Source: Gonatopus flavifemur (taxonomy: Eukaryota; Arthropoda; Insecta; Hymenoptera; Dryinidae). From it: a DNA stretch of 64,000 bases. This document shows positions 1 to 10,860 of this stretch, one piece after another. Below the pieces are notes generated by a model. The model was not told where the DNA came from. It searched no databases and was given only the letters and a program-made list of their open reading frames with translations. Made by a program: the position numbers and the translations under genes. The stretch lies in the NCBI GenBank assembly GCA_018340375.1, contig JAFFJZ010000047.1:1-64000 (forward strand), given 5' to 3'. Numbering within the stretch: the stretch's first letter is position 1; each line of letters begins with the position of its first letter.

Positions 1-170
1 CAAAAGGTTTTTGGAAAATTGCATTTTTTTCCAGAAAATTTTTATTCCAATTTTTCAAACCCGCGGTTTTTTTAAAAAACCCGGGAAAAAAATTCTGGTA
101 TCATTGAAAAGAACTTAGATGAAGACGTGCCTTTGAAACAAAGAACAAATGAATTGATTGTATTCGCGAA
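1..170. other. AT-rich stretch before the gypsy relic
   Basis: Low-complexity sequence rich in A and T runs around short CCGCGG and CCCGGG motifs. From about position 100 it may already belong to the gypsy pol that follows, because one frame reads as plausible protein, but I cannot show this. Confidence 0.3.
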
Positions 171-2781
171 GTCGATAATTTACCAGTTGATGTAATAAAC
201 GATGGTTATAAGGTACGGGTTCATTTAGCAGATCATTCAAGGTTTGCCTATCAAACCAGACGGATGTCGTTCAAACAGCAACAAGACTTACAAAGTATTG
301 TGGATAATTTGGAATCACGCGGGATCATTAAACGTAACACATCGGAATATTGCTCGCCGGTTATACTTGTTCGAAAGAGGGATGGTCGTGCTAGGATGTG
401 TCTAGATCTTAGATTCTCAAATAAAAGAGTAGCTAAACAAAATTATCCATTTCTCATTATAGAGGATTTGATTATTGAATTACAAGGGAATACGTACTTC
501 ACTACTTTAGATTCAAAAGATGGATTCCATCAAATTGCAGTCCATCCTGAAGACACAGAATACTTTGCTTTTTCGACTCACAACAGTCAATATGAATTTG
601 TGAAATTGCCTTTCGGCTATTGTGAAGCTCCTGCAGAGTTTCAGAGGATAATTTTGCAGATTTTGGATTCTTTGATGAGGAAGGGTAAAGTAATGATTTA
701 TATTGACGACATTATAATTCCTTCGCTTTCGTATGAGGAAACATTGCTACTCTAGAAGAGGTATTGATTATTTTGAAACGATATCAATTGGAAATTAACT
801 ATGCTAAGTGTGAATTTTTGAAAACTCGAGTCATGTATTTAGGGTACGTCATATCGAAAAATTCGGTATCAATCAGTGACAGACATATGAGCGCGATTAC
901 AATTTTACTGAGGCCGTCGAATTTGAAACAACTTCAATCATTATCAGGCATGACGAATTATTCTCGAAAATTTATTGAGTCATATGCACATAAGGCGAGA
1001 CCTTTATACGCGCTTTTGCGTGAGGATGTTCCATTCAGTTTCGACGAGCAGTGCATTGAAGCGTTTGAAATTCTTAAAAGAGAGTTAACATCACACCCTA
1101 CGTTACGAATTTATAACCATAATCATCAAACGGAACTGCACTGCGATGCGAGTTCTCTAGGTTTTGGTGCGGCATTGATGCAATGACAACCGGACGGCAC
1201 CAAGTGACATCCTATTGCATTTTATAGCAAAACGACGAGTACCTCTGGAAAAACTTGCATAGTTACGAACTCGAACTTTCAGCGATAGTATATGCAGTTG
1301 AACGATTTCACGTTCATTTATATGGATTAGAATTCAAGATAATCACCGACTGCAACGCGTTAGCTCTTTCTATGAAGAAGATTAAACTCAATCCAAGAAT
1401 TGCTAGATGGAGTTTGATTTTACAAAACTACAAATACGTAACCGAACATCGTGCAGGATCGCGAATGCAGCATGTAGATGCGTTGAGCAGGCAGATTCAT
1501 ACGTTGCATAATCTTAGCATAGAGAAAGAATTGGCCATCAGGCAATCTTATGATCCGTTCATACGAAATGTAAATAAAATTTTAGATAGTAAGGATCACA
1601 AACATTTTGTTAAAAAGGATAATTTGATTTTTCGTAAGGTTAATGATCGTTTGTTGTATGTAGTGCCGCAAAATATGATTAATAATATTATTCGAGCTAA
1701 ACATGATGATTTGGGGCATGTTGGACCTGAGGAAACTATGCGTGCTATTTCAGTAAGATACTGGTTTCCATGTATGAAGGATAAAGTTCAGGAATATATT
1801 GAAAGTTGTCTAAAGTGCTTGTCCTTTCCTGCCCAATCAGGTAAATCTGAGGGTCGAATGCAAATTGTTCAGGGAGAATATGTGCCGTTTAACACCGTGC
1901 ACTTAGATCATTTTGGACCACTTGAGAAATCTACTTTCGGCACCGAGCACATATTAGTGGCGGTAGATGCGTTCACACGATACACTTGGTTATTCGCCAC
2001 TAAGACAACTAACGCTAAAGGAGTTATTGAGCATTCAAAACAATTGTTCCATCTGTACGGTTTACCAAATAAAATTATCACCGATAGAGGATCGGCCTTC
2101 ACGTCGGAGATTTTCAAAAATTTTTGGCTGAACGAGATATAAAGCATGTTAAAGTAGCTGTCGCGCCTCCATGGGCTAATGGGATAGTAGAGCGCGTTAA
2201 TCGGTTTCTCAAGTCCACATTAGCCAAAACTGTTGATAAGCCAAATGGTTGGTACGGAATTTTAAATCAAGTACAATATGTGATAAATGACTGTTTTATA
2301 AAGCTATTAATTAACTCCACCTGAGCGAATTATTATTGGGTTATAAACAAAGAAATGTTTCCGATACTGATTTATGTAAATATTTTCGTTCTTTAGAAGA
2401 CTCTGATCGTGATTTTATAGCGGATCGTAATTCACAGAAAGAACAGGCGATCGATTCGGATCAAAGACTACAGTCTTATAATAAGCAAATTTATGATCAG
2501 AGGCATAAGGAGCCAAGAAAATATAAAAAAGATGACCTTGTTATGATACGAAGTCATGTCCACCCTCCAGGGGTGAATCAAAAACTACAACCCAAGTTTA
2601 GAGGGCCGTATGTAGTTAAGGAGGTCTGAGATAAGAATCGTTATGTAGTTGGGGATATTCCCAGACATCCATATTCAAAAAAGCCATAAGACAACATATT
2701 GTCGCCCGACCGTATGAAACTTTGGATGCGAAATGAGTCAGAAGCGATTGATCTATGCGAAACATTTATGATGGATGTATA
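171..2781 (+). pseudogene. Ty3/gypsy retrotransposon pol relic (RT, RNase H, integrase)
   Basis: Pol polyprotein of a Ty3/gypsy retrotransposon, which would copy element RNA into DNA and integrate it. Reverse transcriptase opens before the first ATG (264) and is recognisable from about 171. Its active site is YIDD near 700-712. RNase H follows (LHCDASS near 1137, then ITDCNAL near 1345). The integrase has an HHCC zinc finger near 1690-1830 and core acidic residues in HLDHFGP (near 1900), ITDRGSAF (near 2080) and NGIVERV (near 2180). It is broken many times: frameshifts near 741, 1240, 2130 and 2295, and in-frame TGA codons near 1185 and 1209 where Arg and Trp are expected. I see no gag, LTR or primer site. 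The 3' part is interrupted by copy A of the unassigned DNA transposon, which inserted at TGTATA (2776-2781). The family call is firm, and the gene is dead. Confidence 0.9.
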
Positions 2782-3270
2782 ATAGACCGGAGCGAAAAAC
2801 AAAAAAGTTTTCAAATGGAATCGTAATAGTGCGGAAAAGTTGCTACTCGTTAACACAAACACAGGGGAAAAAAAATTTTTGAAATCGGACAATATCTTCC
2901 GTTTGCGCATCGCGTTCAAAATTTTTCTGAATTTGAACAAATTTGAACAGATATACGAAAAACTGTAGGAGGTGTGAATCCTGTCCGGTCAAGCTCATTT
3001 TTTATACATAACATTGTTTTGAAGTGTAGAATAGGGGAAGAATGCCGCATACCTCTCTTCTACCCCCCCACCCCCAAGCCCCTCGAAGGGGTGAAGATGA
3101 ATAAGTTTCGTTAAAAGCAGTTCGTATTGCAGAAGATGCAAATACTGAACTATTGACTTGATTTTTCGTACATAAGGCAACTTTGGGCTGAAAGTAAAAA
3201 AAGTATTCCCTTCCTTCGTTATTTCCCTGAGGGGCCGAAGATGTGCAGCTCTGGCCCGTCCTTCCTTGAA

Positions 3271-3351
3271 CGACTCAGAACTCACCACGGGAAGGTGGCT
3301 GCACTGCAAGTTCCACCCACACCCTGCCCAACCAACCAACCAAACGTGGGC
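3271..3351 (-). other. Conserved 81-nt block after the stop codon (copy A)
   Basis: Downstream of the stop of the copy A fragment lies an 81-nt segment nearly identical to 46440-46520 (copy C) and very similar to 19630-19710 (copy B). It includes GGTTGGTTGGTTGGG, a pattern able to form a two-layer G-quadruplex, and GAACT/AGTTC arms that could pair. Its function is unknown. Confidence 0.7.
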
Positions 3352-3359
3352 GTGGAGAA

Positions 3360-3798
3360 TTATGCACATTCAGGGACTGCGAATTCCGATTTGGTCTCAA
3401 ATTTTGACATGGTAGCACGAGAGGCGAGTGTAGTTCTTAGGAAACCATCACGTCTCTCATGACCATAAACTGCTGAAGAGGCCTGTGTTACTAGCTTAAC
3501 ACTGCGCTCTACGGCTTGAGTATGACAGGATATGTCTGCTAGATTCAGAGAAAGAGTTGGTTTTTTTCCTTGAGAAATCAAGTCTGCAATATCAGCTGAT
3601 GAAAGGGTTGCCAAAAGAGGTGGACATGTGATTTCGGTTGCAGACCAATTTATGATATCAAAATAATCATGAGCATCAAAATTTATGGCCGGAACTAAGA
3701 AACTTCTGATAGATTTACCCTTTGTGGTAGTTTCTTTGGATTTCAATACTCGCCGAAGGCCCAGCTCCCGAACATCCTGCCTATCATCCATAACCAAC
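3360..3798 (-). pseudogene. C-terminal fragment of the unassigned transposase (copy A)
   Basis: About 145 residues that match the last part of the 777-residue protein of copy C, with roughly seven differences. They contain the conserved CHTQAVERSVKLVT motif, whose Glu is a candidate catalytic residue, and end in the same FAVPECA. The reading frame is open only because the piece is short. It begins inside the gene at the truncation point (3798). It is a dead fragment, useful as a third sequence for comparing the family. Confidence 0.85.
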
Positions 3799-5827
3799 TG
3801 AATTACTCTACATACAATACTTATAAAAAATTTCTGTAATATTGAGTTATAGATTGAATTGCTGTCAAATTTATAGCATTACTTTGCGTTTATTTTTACA
3901 TACGCGGGAAAAATTGACCTCGTAAAAATTACGTGAAAAGTGAGGTTACGATCAGGCTCGTACAAAATCAACTACAGAGCCATGGCCCTGTTGGATTTAC
4001 ATTGTTATCATGATAACCATGGCAACGCGGCTGCCATTCATTCCAGTAAAAATATATACATAACATTGGTCTCAATGTAAATATTACTGCAATTGCTTTC
4101 ACGTGAGCAGTGATGTCAATATAAAAAATATCAATGCGGAATTCACATTGGATTCTTTTCCATGTATGATTGTGAATACTTTGGGCTCATTAAAGTCGAC
4201 TTTTTTCATGACATGTATGATATATTGGACCATAATTGATCTCTATATGCAGCTCAACAATTTTGTGACATAGTACACTGTTAGAAATTGCTGATTGAAT
4301 TTCCAATTACATGTAATAAAATTGAAAGTTATTCACGTCACTAGAGAATTCAATGAAATTTCAATTATTTCTCAATGAAATTTCAGTTACGAAAATATAC
4401 TGATATAATATATCAGTGTGTGGTATGATATAATAAAACTTTGAATTTCAGTTACGTGTGAATGAATTCTCAGTTCAATTATGGAGAATTGGAAAGTCCA
4501 TTTAAAAGTGTACTTGGAAAGTATATGAAATTCGAAGACATTCCCAACAGTGAACGTGATAAGCATGCGTTGAATCTTCAAAAAAAAACATGATTGCTAT
4601 GAAATGAGAGGTTGCAGTTGTTTATCATTGTTTATTTAACAACTATACCACGGGGATCTCGGCATTTACGTTTCAGCGTAGAAATTTCCTACTAAATACT
4701 TTTGTTAATTTTTTCTAATGCACTCTAATTATTGTTGAGAGAAACAACATTCAACAGGGATCGAGATTATTAACCATGTCTATTCTGACTTCGAATGACA
4801 TCTTTCAGCAATCAATATCAACAAAGATCCATGGCTTAGTGGATAAAACCCTGCCATAGTGAAAGTTATCGATTCAATTCTCACTAAAGGGTCCAGTTTT
4901 TTGTCTGGATTTCTTGGATTTTTTCCGCTTCCTTTGTTTCAATGCCTGCTTCTCATACTCTTTGTATCCTGTTCATTCAAGCTTCGTACACTTTCCACTA
5001 ACGTCTCTGTTATCCTTGAGCATATGCTCCGTTTACTCTTTCTTCTCGCTCCCATTTTCAGCAGGAAGTGCATTAGAAGCAGTTAAGAAAATATTACATG
5101 AGTCTATAAGCTTCCGCTCCTTGGAATCATTCGTTCTCAAGGCACCTTTGCTAAATGGACGATGATTGAAAATCATAATTCTGTGAAATATCTGTCTGAG
5201 CGTAAACTTTTTTCGCGTGACTAATCTGCAAACTTTGTATTGATCTGCTGTTTATTTGATTGAAATATCAAATTTGTTCTCTAGATCGTTTATGCTGTGA
5301 TTGCGAGAACAGCTTTTCTCCTGTGCATTCTCATGGGCTATTGGGAACTCAAATCATTTTAATGAGTGTTCGCTTTGGATCTTTTAATTTCTATTTCTTT
5401 TATAAACGAAGTGGGATACAAAATCGAGGCAAGGTTATGAACAGCTAGTTGATAATTTTTCTGATATGATTCCCGTACATAAATCAGCCTAGGCTTGGGA
5501 AAGATTATTTATAATGTACATTATGAAAAATAATTGTGGAATTTCACCCAGATTTGGTGGCACCTGAGTTGAAAAATTTGGACGGTTTTTGTTCTCATAT
5601 TGGATTTTTAAACTGACTTTGTCACATTGTTGAATAATGCAGAGTGAAACAGGACTTTTCGAGATTTTAGTCTGAATTTGTCCTCCAACAAATGAAAGTG
5701 GTTGGAGAAGGAATTCAAAATAAGATCTCGGAAAAGTTTTGTTTTGGTCCGCATTATTCAACATTCAAAACAGAATCAGTCTAAAAATCAAATAGGAGGA
5801 TAAAACCATCCAAATTTTTGACTCAGG
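3799..5827. other. Non-coding stretch, possible MITE at 4278-4552
   Basis: AT-rich sequence with no convincing gene. CACTGTTAGAAATT at 4278 and its approximate inverse complement ending near 4552 (ATTCCCAACAGTG) could be the ends of a ~275-bp MITE, but the match is short and imperfect. All open frames here are short and show no family resemblance. Confidence 0.35.
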
Positions 5828-5987
5828 CAGCAAAAATCCCCTACGTGGGGTAAATTTGTTTCCCATATTTTGGGAAATTTTCTTCCCTTTGGAGAGAAAT
5901 TCCTTCAAAACAGTTTGCTCCCAAATGGAGGAGAATTCTTCCAAAATGTAGAGGAGATGAATTCCCCCACGTAAGGAATTTTTGCTG
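5828..5987. repeat. Small MITE with CAGCAAAAAT ends, copy 1
   Basis: A 160-bp segment with inverted ends CAGCAAAAATCCCCTACGTG and its imperfect reverse complement ending TTTTTGCTG. The interior is also partly palindromic. It has no coding capacity. A sister copy lies only ~75 bp downstream (6061-6232), and an element at 31689-31929 shares the CAGCAAAAATT terminus. Superfamily unknown; I see no clear target duplication. Confidence 0.65.
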
Positions 5988-6060
5988 CCCATAAAGTTGA
6001 AGAACAACTCCACTTACTCTTTACTGTGCACGATGAAACGTAAGTAGAATTTTCTCCCGA

Positions 6061-6232
6061 CAGCAAAAAATTCCTCACGCGGGAAACTCGTCTATATACT
6101 TTCTATATTTCAGAGGAGTTCTCCTCCATTTAGAAGAAAATCCTTCTTCCGAAGGAATTTTTCTCCAAACGGAGAAAGATTCCCCCAATATATGAGGATA
6201 TGAATTTCCCTCACATGAGGGATTTTTGCTGC
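6061..6232. repeat. Small MITE with CAGCAAAAAT ends, copy 2
   Basis: A 172-bp palindromic segment starting CAGCAAAAAATTCCTCACGC and ending in the imperfect inverse GATTTTTGCTGC. It shares ends and internal motifs (CTCCATTT, GAGGATATGAATT) with the copy at 5828-5987 in the same order, so the two are relatives. The open frames across it come from the palindrome and are not genes. Confidence 0.65.
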
Positions 6233-6384
6233 TACTAAATTTGGGTGAGACTTCCACTATCATTCCACTGCATTTAGTTTCAGCTCGTTATTTAACATCA
6301 GTTTTCATGAGTCACACAAAAGCCACCGATCTTTGAGGGGGTTTCAAGCGAGGAACCGATGATGTTGATCCACTAAAGCTTTCA

Positions 6385-7866
6385 CAGATTTCGATGGATG
6401 GTCCTCATGTCAATTGAGCGTTCATTAAACTTTTACAGAAAGATCGTATGGACCTTCGTGGACCAGACACATCTAAATTGCTTGAATAAGGATCATGTGG
6501 CATCCATGTTGTTCATGGAGCTTTTGAAACTGGCATCACAAAGACTGAATGGACATTAATTCCATTCCTTCAAGCTTCTGCCAATTTATTCAAAACGTGC
6601 CAGCTCGTCGCGGACAATATACAGAAATCACAGGATCGTTTTTGTTTCCTCTACCATATTGCCAAATTCGTTGGATAGAAAATGCTAAAGTAGCAGAGAG
6701 GAGTCAAGAAATTATACCTTTTCTCAAGAAATATGTTGATGTTGTAAAGCGTACAAACTCTGCTCCTATTTGCAATAGCTTCAAAGTAGTAGCTGAATCT
6801 GTGGATGACAAATTGCTACTTGCAAAGTTAGCATTTTTCCAATCACTTGCTGAAGATTTGGAGCCATTCCTAGCTGAATTTCAATCAGATGCTCCTTTGG
6901 GGCCTTCTCTATACACTACTCTTACTGCTACGCTCAAAAATATGTCACGTTTCGTTGAGGAAGAGGTAATGGAAAAATACAAATTGAAACACATTGACGT
7001 TTCAGATGAGGAAAATGGTATGTATGTTAATCTAAAAAATCTCAGAGATGTTGATCTAGGATATGCCACAAGGGTTGCACTTAAAAAATGTAAGGGTGCT
7101 ACAGAAAAAGAAATCATGTTTTCCTGGCAAAACGTCAGGACTTGCTGTAAGCATCTGGTTCTGAAACTCATGCAAAAGTGTCCACTTAAATATCCGCTAA
7201 CAGAAGCATTAGCATTCCTCGATCCTTCCACGATACCTTCAACACAAAAAAAGGCATTGAGTCGATTGAAGGATAGTCTTGGGATAATTGTTGATGCAAA
7301 CATCATTTCAGCATCAGTCGCACAAGATGTCGATCGAGAATACCGAGCCTTAATTTTGCAAAACAACGTGCTGGAAAAATGACTTCATACAGTCGTCATG
7401 AGAGTCGAGTTGATGATTTCTGGATGAACATTCTTTCGTCATATGAAGAATATTCCAACCTCTCTAGAGTTGTTAAAATTTCCCTAATTCTCTCCCATGG
7501 AAATGCCACCTTGGAAAGAGGATTTTCAATCAACAAGGAAAGTCTTGTTGAGAATTTGGAGGAAGAATCTCTCATAGCCCAGCGTGTCATTTACGATGCA
7601 GTCAATTATGCTGGTGGCTTAAATGCGTCCTTTCCTGTACCGGAAAAATGATTTTTGTGATGAGAAACGCGTACTCGAGATTTAAAGAAGCTCAAGATCA
7701 TCGGAAAAAAACAATGATGGAAAAAGACCGAATAGCAGCCAATAAGAGACAAATACAACATCAAGTGGAAGAACTTGAAACGAAGAAAAAGAAACTAATT
7801 GAACAAAAGTGTGGAGAAGTGGCCGTAATTGAGGAGGAGATAAAAAAGTTAAAAACTCTGCAATAA
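6385..7866 (+). pseudogene. hAT-like transposase-derived relic
   Basis: C-terminal two thirds of a hAT-type protein of the kind spread through animal genomes as hAT-derived genes. From 6385 the translation shows the family motif MDGPHVN then GSCGIHVVHGAF, interrupted by a TGA and a TAA. After a frameshift near 6590 come PARRGQYTEITGSF and the RWIEN/AERS region (6549-7382). The dimerisation region LSHGNATLERGFSINK is at about 7485-7540, and a Lys/Glu-rich coiled-coil tail ends at 7866. At both 7379 and 7648 the frame changes at the same ten bases GGAAAAATGA; adding one A to each run restores a single protein. The upstream stops show it is a pseudogene. The N-terminal zinc finger and TIRs are not seen. 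Confidence 0.8.
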
Positions 7867-8954
7867 TATCGTGTGGAATAAATTATTTTTTCTTGTGGAT
7901 ATTAAGACTTGATGGATCTCACTCAAGTACCTGCAGAATACCAAAAAAGTATTTAAAAGTATTTTATAGTATTCAATGTTGAGTTTTTATATTACGTATA
8001 AAGAATTTATGAATTAGGAATTTATGTTATAAGCAGTCATGAGCAATCACAAAATATATATGTTGATTGACATATAACTAACCCATTACAATTTTGGAAT
8101 TGTTTTTATCATATTCATACAAATAAGATAACAAAATACGATTCTTTCGACGTTAAGAGCTTCCAAGAATACGAAAAACAAGGTTTTTATGTTTTTACAT
8201 GATATGTGATATATGAAGATTCTTTTATGCCATCTCATATGTATGAATAAGTCATCAGTCTCAGTGACAAATAATATATAATTCAATATAAGGAATACCA
8301 TACGACTTTGATATTGTGATATTAAATAAATATTCTTGTAATATTGTGATTCGTTACTTATTCTATTATTTATAAGATCGAAAAAAAACATTCCTTTCAT
8401 AATGTTGAGTGACTTATAATTTTATAAATTTAATTAAGGTATATAAAAAAATGTTTAACGAGTTTATGTTGTGTTCATATATAATTTAAGCAAAGGTTTC
8501 ATGCGATTTTTAATATTACGTACTATGAAATATGGTTTTTGTGATAAGCAGTAGAATAGTATAACTCTCCAACTTTATTTTGATACAATGATACTGAAAA
8601 CGTTATTTGTATGAATAAAGATGTTTCTAAAATGTATACATTATTCGACATGCCGTTTATTTCTAATAGTATAAGTTTGGGAATTAATGCAAAACGTACG
8701 ATTAAAATACTCTTCTACCGACAATATTCCTTAAATGGCAGCTAAACACCATCAATTCATGAGTCGATTTATTCGAATTGAATACATCCAAGTCTGTCAT
8801 TTTGTTCCGGCAATAATCAAACAAAATGTGTCTATAATGATGAATATATTATGGATATATCATTGACAAATTCAAAGTCATTGCTGAAATTATGGTAATG
8901 TATTTGTTCAATGTATCATCGTTTTGAATGATTATTGATTTGGATATTGCCTCC
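7867..8954. other. AT-rich non-coding stretch
   Basis: About 1.1 kb of AT-rich sequence after the hAT relic. I see no gene, no clear repeat ends and no RNA gene. Open frames are short and of low complexity. Confidence 0.4.
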
Positions 8955-9044
8955 TGTTTTGGTTCCCGGAATTCCATGAAAATTTCCGGGAAAAGTCGGA
9001 ATTAGTCAGGAATCCCAAAATCATATTTCGCTAGACACCCTGCA
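8955..9044. repeat. End fragment of a TTCCCGG...CTAGACACCCTG repeat
   Basis: Sequence rich in TTCCCGG/CCGGGAA motifs that ends in CTAGACACCCTG. The same ending occurs at about 34860-34936, and as the inverted start CAGGGTGTCTAG at 20625. CAGGG termini fit hAT-type non-autonomous elements, but no 8-bp target duplication is visible here. Only one end is present. Confidence 0.5.
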
Positions 9045-9310
9045 GACGGTTTTTCTCATAGCTTTTTCAAGGACGGGATTGAATGGTATAAGTCTCGATG
9101 TATAACGTGGCCGTTTAGTGTACGTGAATCGGTATGTGAGCTTGAAAACTTATGGAATGAGACAAATCAGGGAGGATCATCAGTTTTTCCATGTCTTCTC
9201 CTATTCAGAAAAATAATTCCCTGTTTGGAGCGGGTTCTTCTTATAGCTTCTTCAATCCTGAATTGGGTGATATACGTTTGAATATGTTACGCGGCCGTTT
9301 GTCAGTGATA
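9045..9310 (-). repeat. Left part of an inverted tandem array (~185-bp units)
   Basis: Two units of a ~185-bp repeat in reverse orientation, recognised by GGCCGTTTAGTG (9109-9120) and GGCCGTTTGTCA (9293-9304). These are the reverse complement of the GTAAACGGCC landmark at 10311, 10498 and 10680. Units share the motifs AAGCT(A/T), TTTTTCTGAATA-like and CATGGAAA. The array reverses orientation across the mariner at 9313-10241. Confidence 0.7.
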
Positions 9311-9312
9311 TA

Positions 9313-10241
9313 AGAGGTGTGTTCAAAAAGTAACGAGAATTTTTAAATTTCGCGGGTTTGGAGAGTCCGCCTGTATAAAATTTTTCTTTATTATGTTGGT
9401 ACACATGCCCCTGAAGTACGATAAGATTTTCAGCAATATTCATTGCTCACTTTTGAAGTCAGCCGCTAACGTTAGACGTGTTTTTTCGAGCTCAGCGATT
9501 TTCGTTTGTGTAAAAAAATGGATCAAAGAATTTGCATTCAATTTCGCGTAAAAAATGAAATAAAGTGTAGTGAAGTTTGTAAAATGTCAACAAAGGCATA
9601 TGGTGAGTCTTCTATGAGTAAAGTAAGGATTTACGAGTGGTATGAGCGTTTCCAAGATGGCCGCGAAAACGTTGAAGATGACGAATGACCCGGACACCCA
9701 AGCACATCAACAACCGATGAAAACGTGAAAAAATTGAAAGAAATGGTTATGAACGATCGCCGAATCACAATCAGAGAAGTCGCTGATGATGTTGGCATAT
9801 CAGTCGAAAAGCAATCCGAAAAAAAACGCCCGGATTTGTGGCAAAACAATTCATGGCTTTTGCACCACGATAATGCACCTGCTCACACTTCATTGCTTGT
9901 TCGTGAATTTTTGGCGAAAAACCAAACTGTAACGATGCCTCAGCCTCCATATTCGCCAGATATGGCTCCATGTGACTTTTTTCTATTTCCAAAAATAAAG
10001 AGAACATTAAAAGGCCGTCGTTTTACAAGCATAGATGACATTAAAAGCGAATCGCTGAAAGAGCTAAAAGCTATTACAAAGATCGAGTTTCAAAAGTGTT
10101 TCGAGGATTGGAAAAAGCGTTAGCACAAGTGTATTATATCCGAGGGGGGTTATTTGAAAGGGGACAAAATAGATATTGATGAATAAATGAATATTTTCTT
10201 TCATAAAACGAAAATTCTCGTTATTTTTTTAACACACCTCG
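9313..10241 (+). mobile_element. Internally deleted mariner (DD34D type)
   Basis: A 929-bp mariner flanked by TA on both sides (9311-9312 and 10242-10243). Its ends are AGAGGTGTGTTCAAAAAGTA on the left and the inverse TTAACACACCTCG on the right. An autonomous mariner is about 1.3 kb, so roughly 0.36 kb is missing. The deletion falls in the transposase and leaves both ends in place, typical of a non-autonomous copy that an intact relative could still mobilise. It sits at the orientation switch of the tandem array. Confidence 0.9.
9518..10123 (+). pseudogene. Mariner transposase with central deletion
   Basis: The N-terminal DNA-binding part (MDQRICIQFRVKNE to EWYERFQDGRENVEDDE) is followed by a TGA at about 9686 where Arg is expected. 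The same frame continues with PGHPSTSTTDEN to ADDVGISV. The protein then jumps directly to the C-terminal catalytic part: LHHDNAPAHTS (second Asp) and YSPDMAPCDFF (third Asp), 34 residues apart as in DD34D mariners. The first catalytic Asp region, about 120 residues, is deleted. The sequence resembles irritans-type mariners; subfamily placement is tentative. It is non-functional. Confidence 0.88.
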
Positions 10242-10243
10242 TA

Positions 10244-10860
10244 TAGTAGTTGAATACAGAAAAACTCTCTCATTGGATAGGTTTCTGCATTCAACCCCCA
10301 TATATCTTTAGTAAACGGCCGCATAACATGTTGAAATCTATGCTATTCGATTCAGCATTCGAAAAGGTGTAAGAGAAACCATCACTAAATTAGGAATTAT
10401 TTTTCTGAATAAGGAAAGGCATGGAAAGATGAGTCTGATTCACGACTTTCTGCTCTCATTTTGAAGTTTTCCGGCATTCGATCCCCATTTATCAATAGTA
10501 AACGACCGCGTAACACATTGAGACGTATCATCCGATTCAGCATCGAAGAAGCTTTGAAAAAAACCTGCACCGAAAGGGGAATTGTTTTTCTGTATGTGAG
10601 AAAACATGGAAAACCTGGTGGTTCTCTCTGATTCCTCTCATTCCATAGGTTTTCGGGCTTCAATACCGTTTTGTGTATGGTAAACGGCCGCATAACACAT
10701 CGAGGCATATCATCCGATTCAGCGTCAAAAAAGCTTCAAGAAAAACCGGCACTGCACGGGCAATTTTTATTCTGAGTGGGAGGAGGCATGGAAAAACTTG
10801 TGTTCCTCGGCTTATTTTCAGTCTTCCCCGCAATGAAAACTCAAATATCTCGTTCAAATT
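10244..10860 (+). repeat. Right part of an inverted tandem array (~185-bp units)
   Basis: Three units of the repeat seen in reverse at 9045-9310. Landmarks GTAAACGGCC or GTAAACGACC lie at 10311, 10498 and 10680, giving periods of 187 and 182 bp. Units are diverged. The open frames on the minus strand with repeated RMIRLNVLRGRLL-like peptides are by-products of the repeat. The nature of the array (satellite-like or part of a larger element) is not known. Confidence 0.72.

Larger units (their letters stand above)
2782..3798 (-). mobile_element. Copy A: 3' fragment of the unassigned TIR DNA transposon
   Basis: Right-end fragment of the same transposon seen at 16519-20402 and 44098-47018, in reverse orientation. 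It starts with the terminal inverted repeat ATAGACCGGAGCGAAAAAC at 2782 and runs through the 3' untranslated part into the C-terminal coding region. It stops abruptly at about 3798, where similarity to copy C ends. It is very similar to copy C throughout. The left flank TGTATA matches the target preferred by the other copies. It cannot move by itself because most of the gene and the other end are missing. Confidence 0.85.

Noticed and set aside
7379..7651. Programmed -1 frameshifting or stop-start reinitiation at the two GGAAAAATGA sites of the hAT relic
   Set aside because: Upstream nonsense codons and a further frameshift show the gene is already dead; kept only as part of the A-run observation.
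10397..10857. Minus-strand frames with repeated RMIRLNVLRGRLL-like peptides
   Set aside because: They follow the ~185-bp tandem repeat and differ in frame between units.
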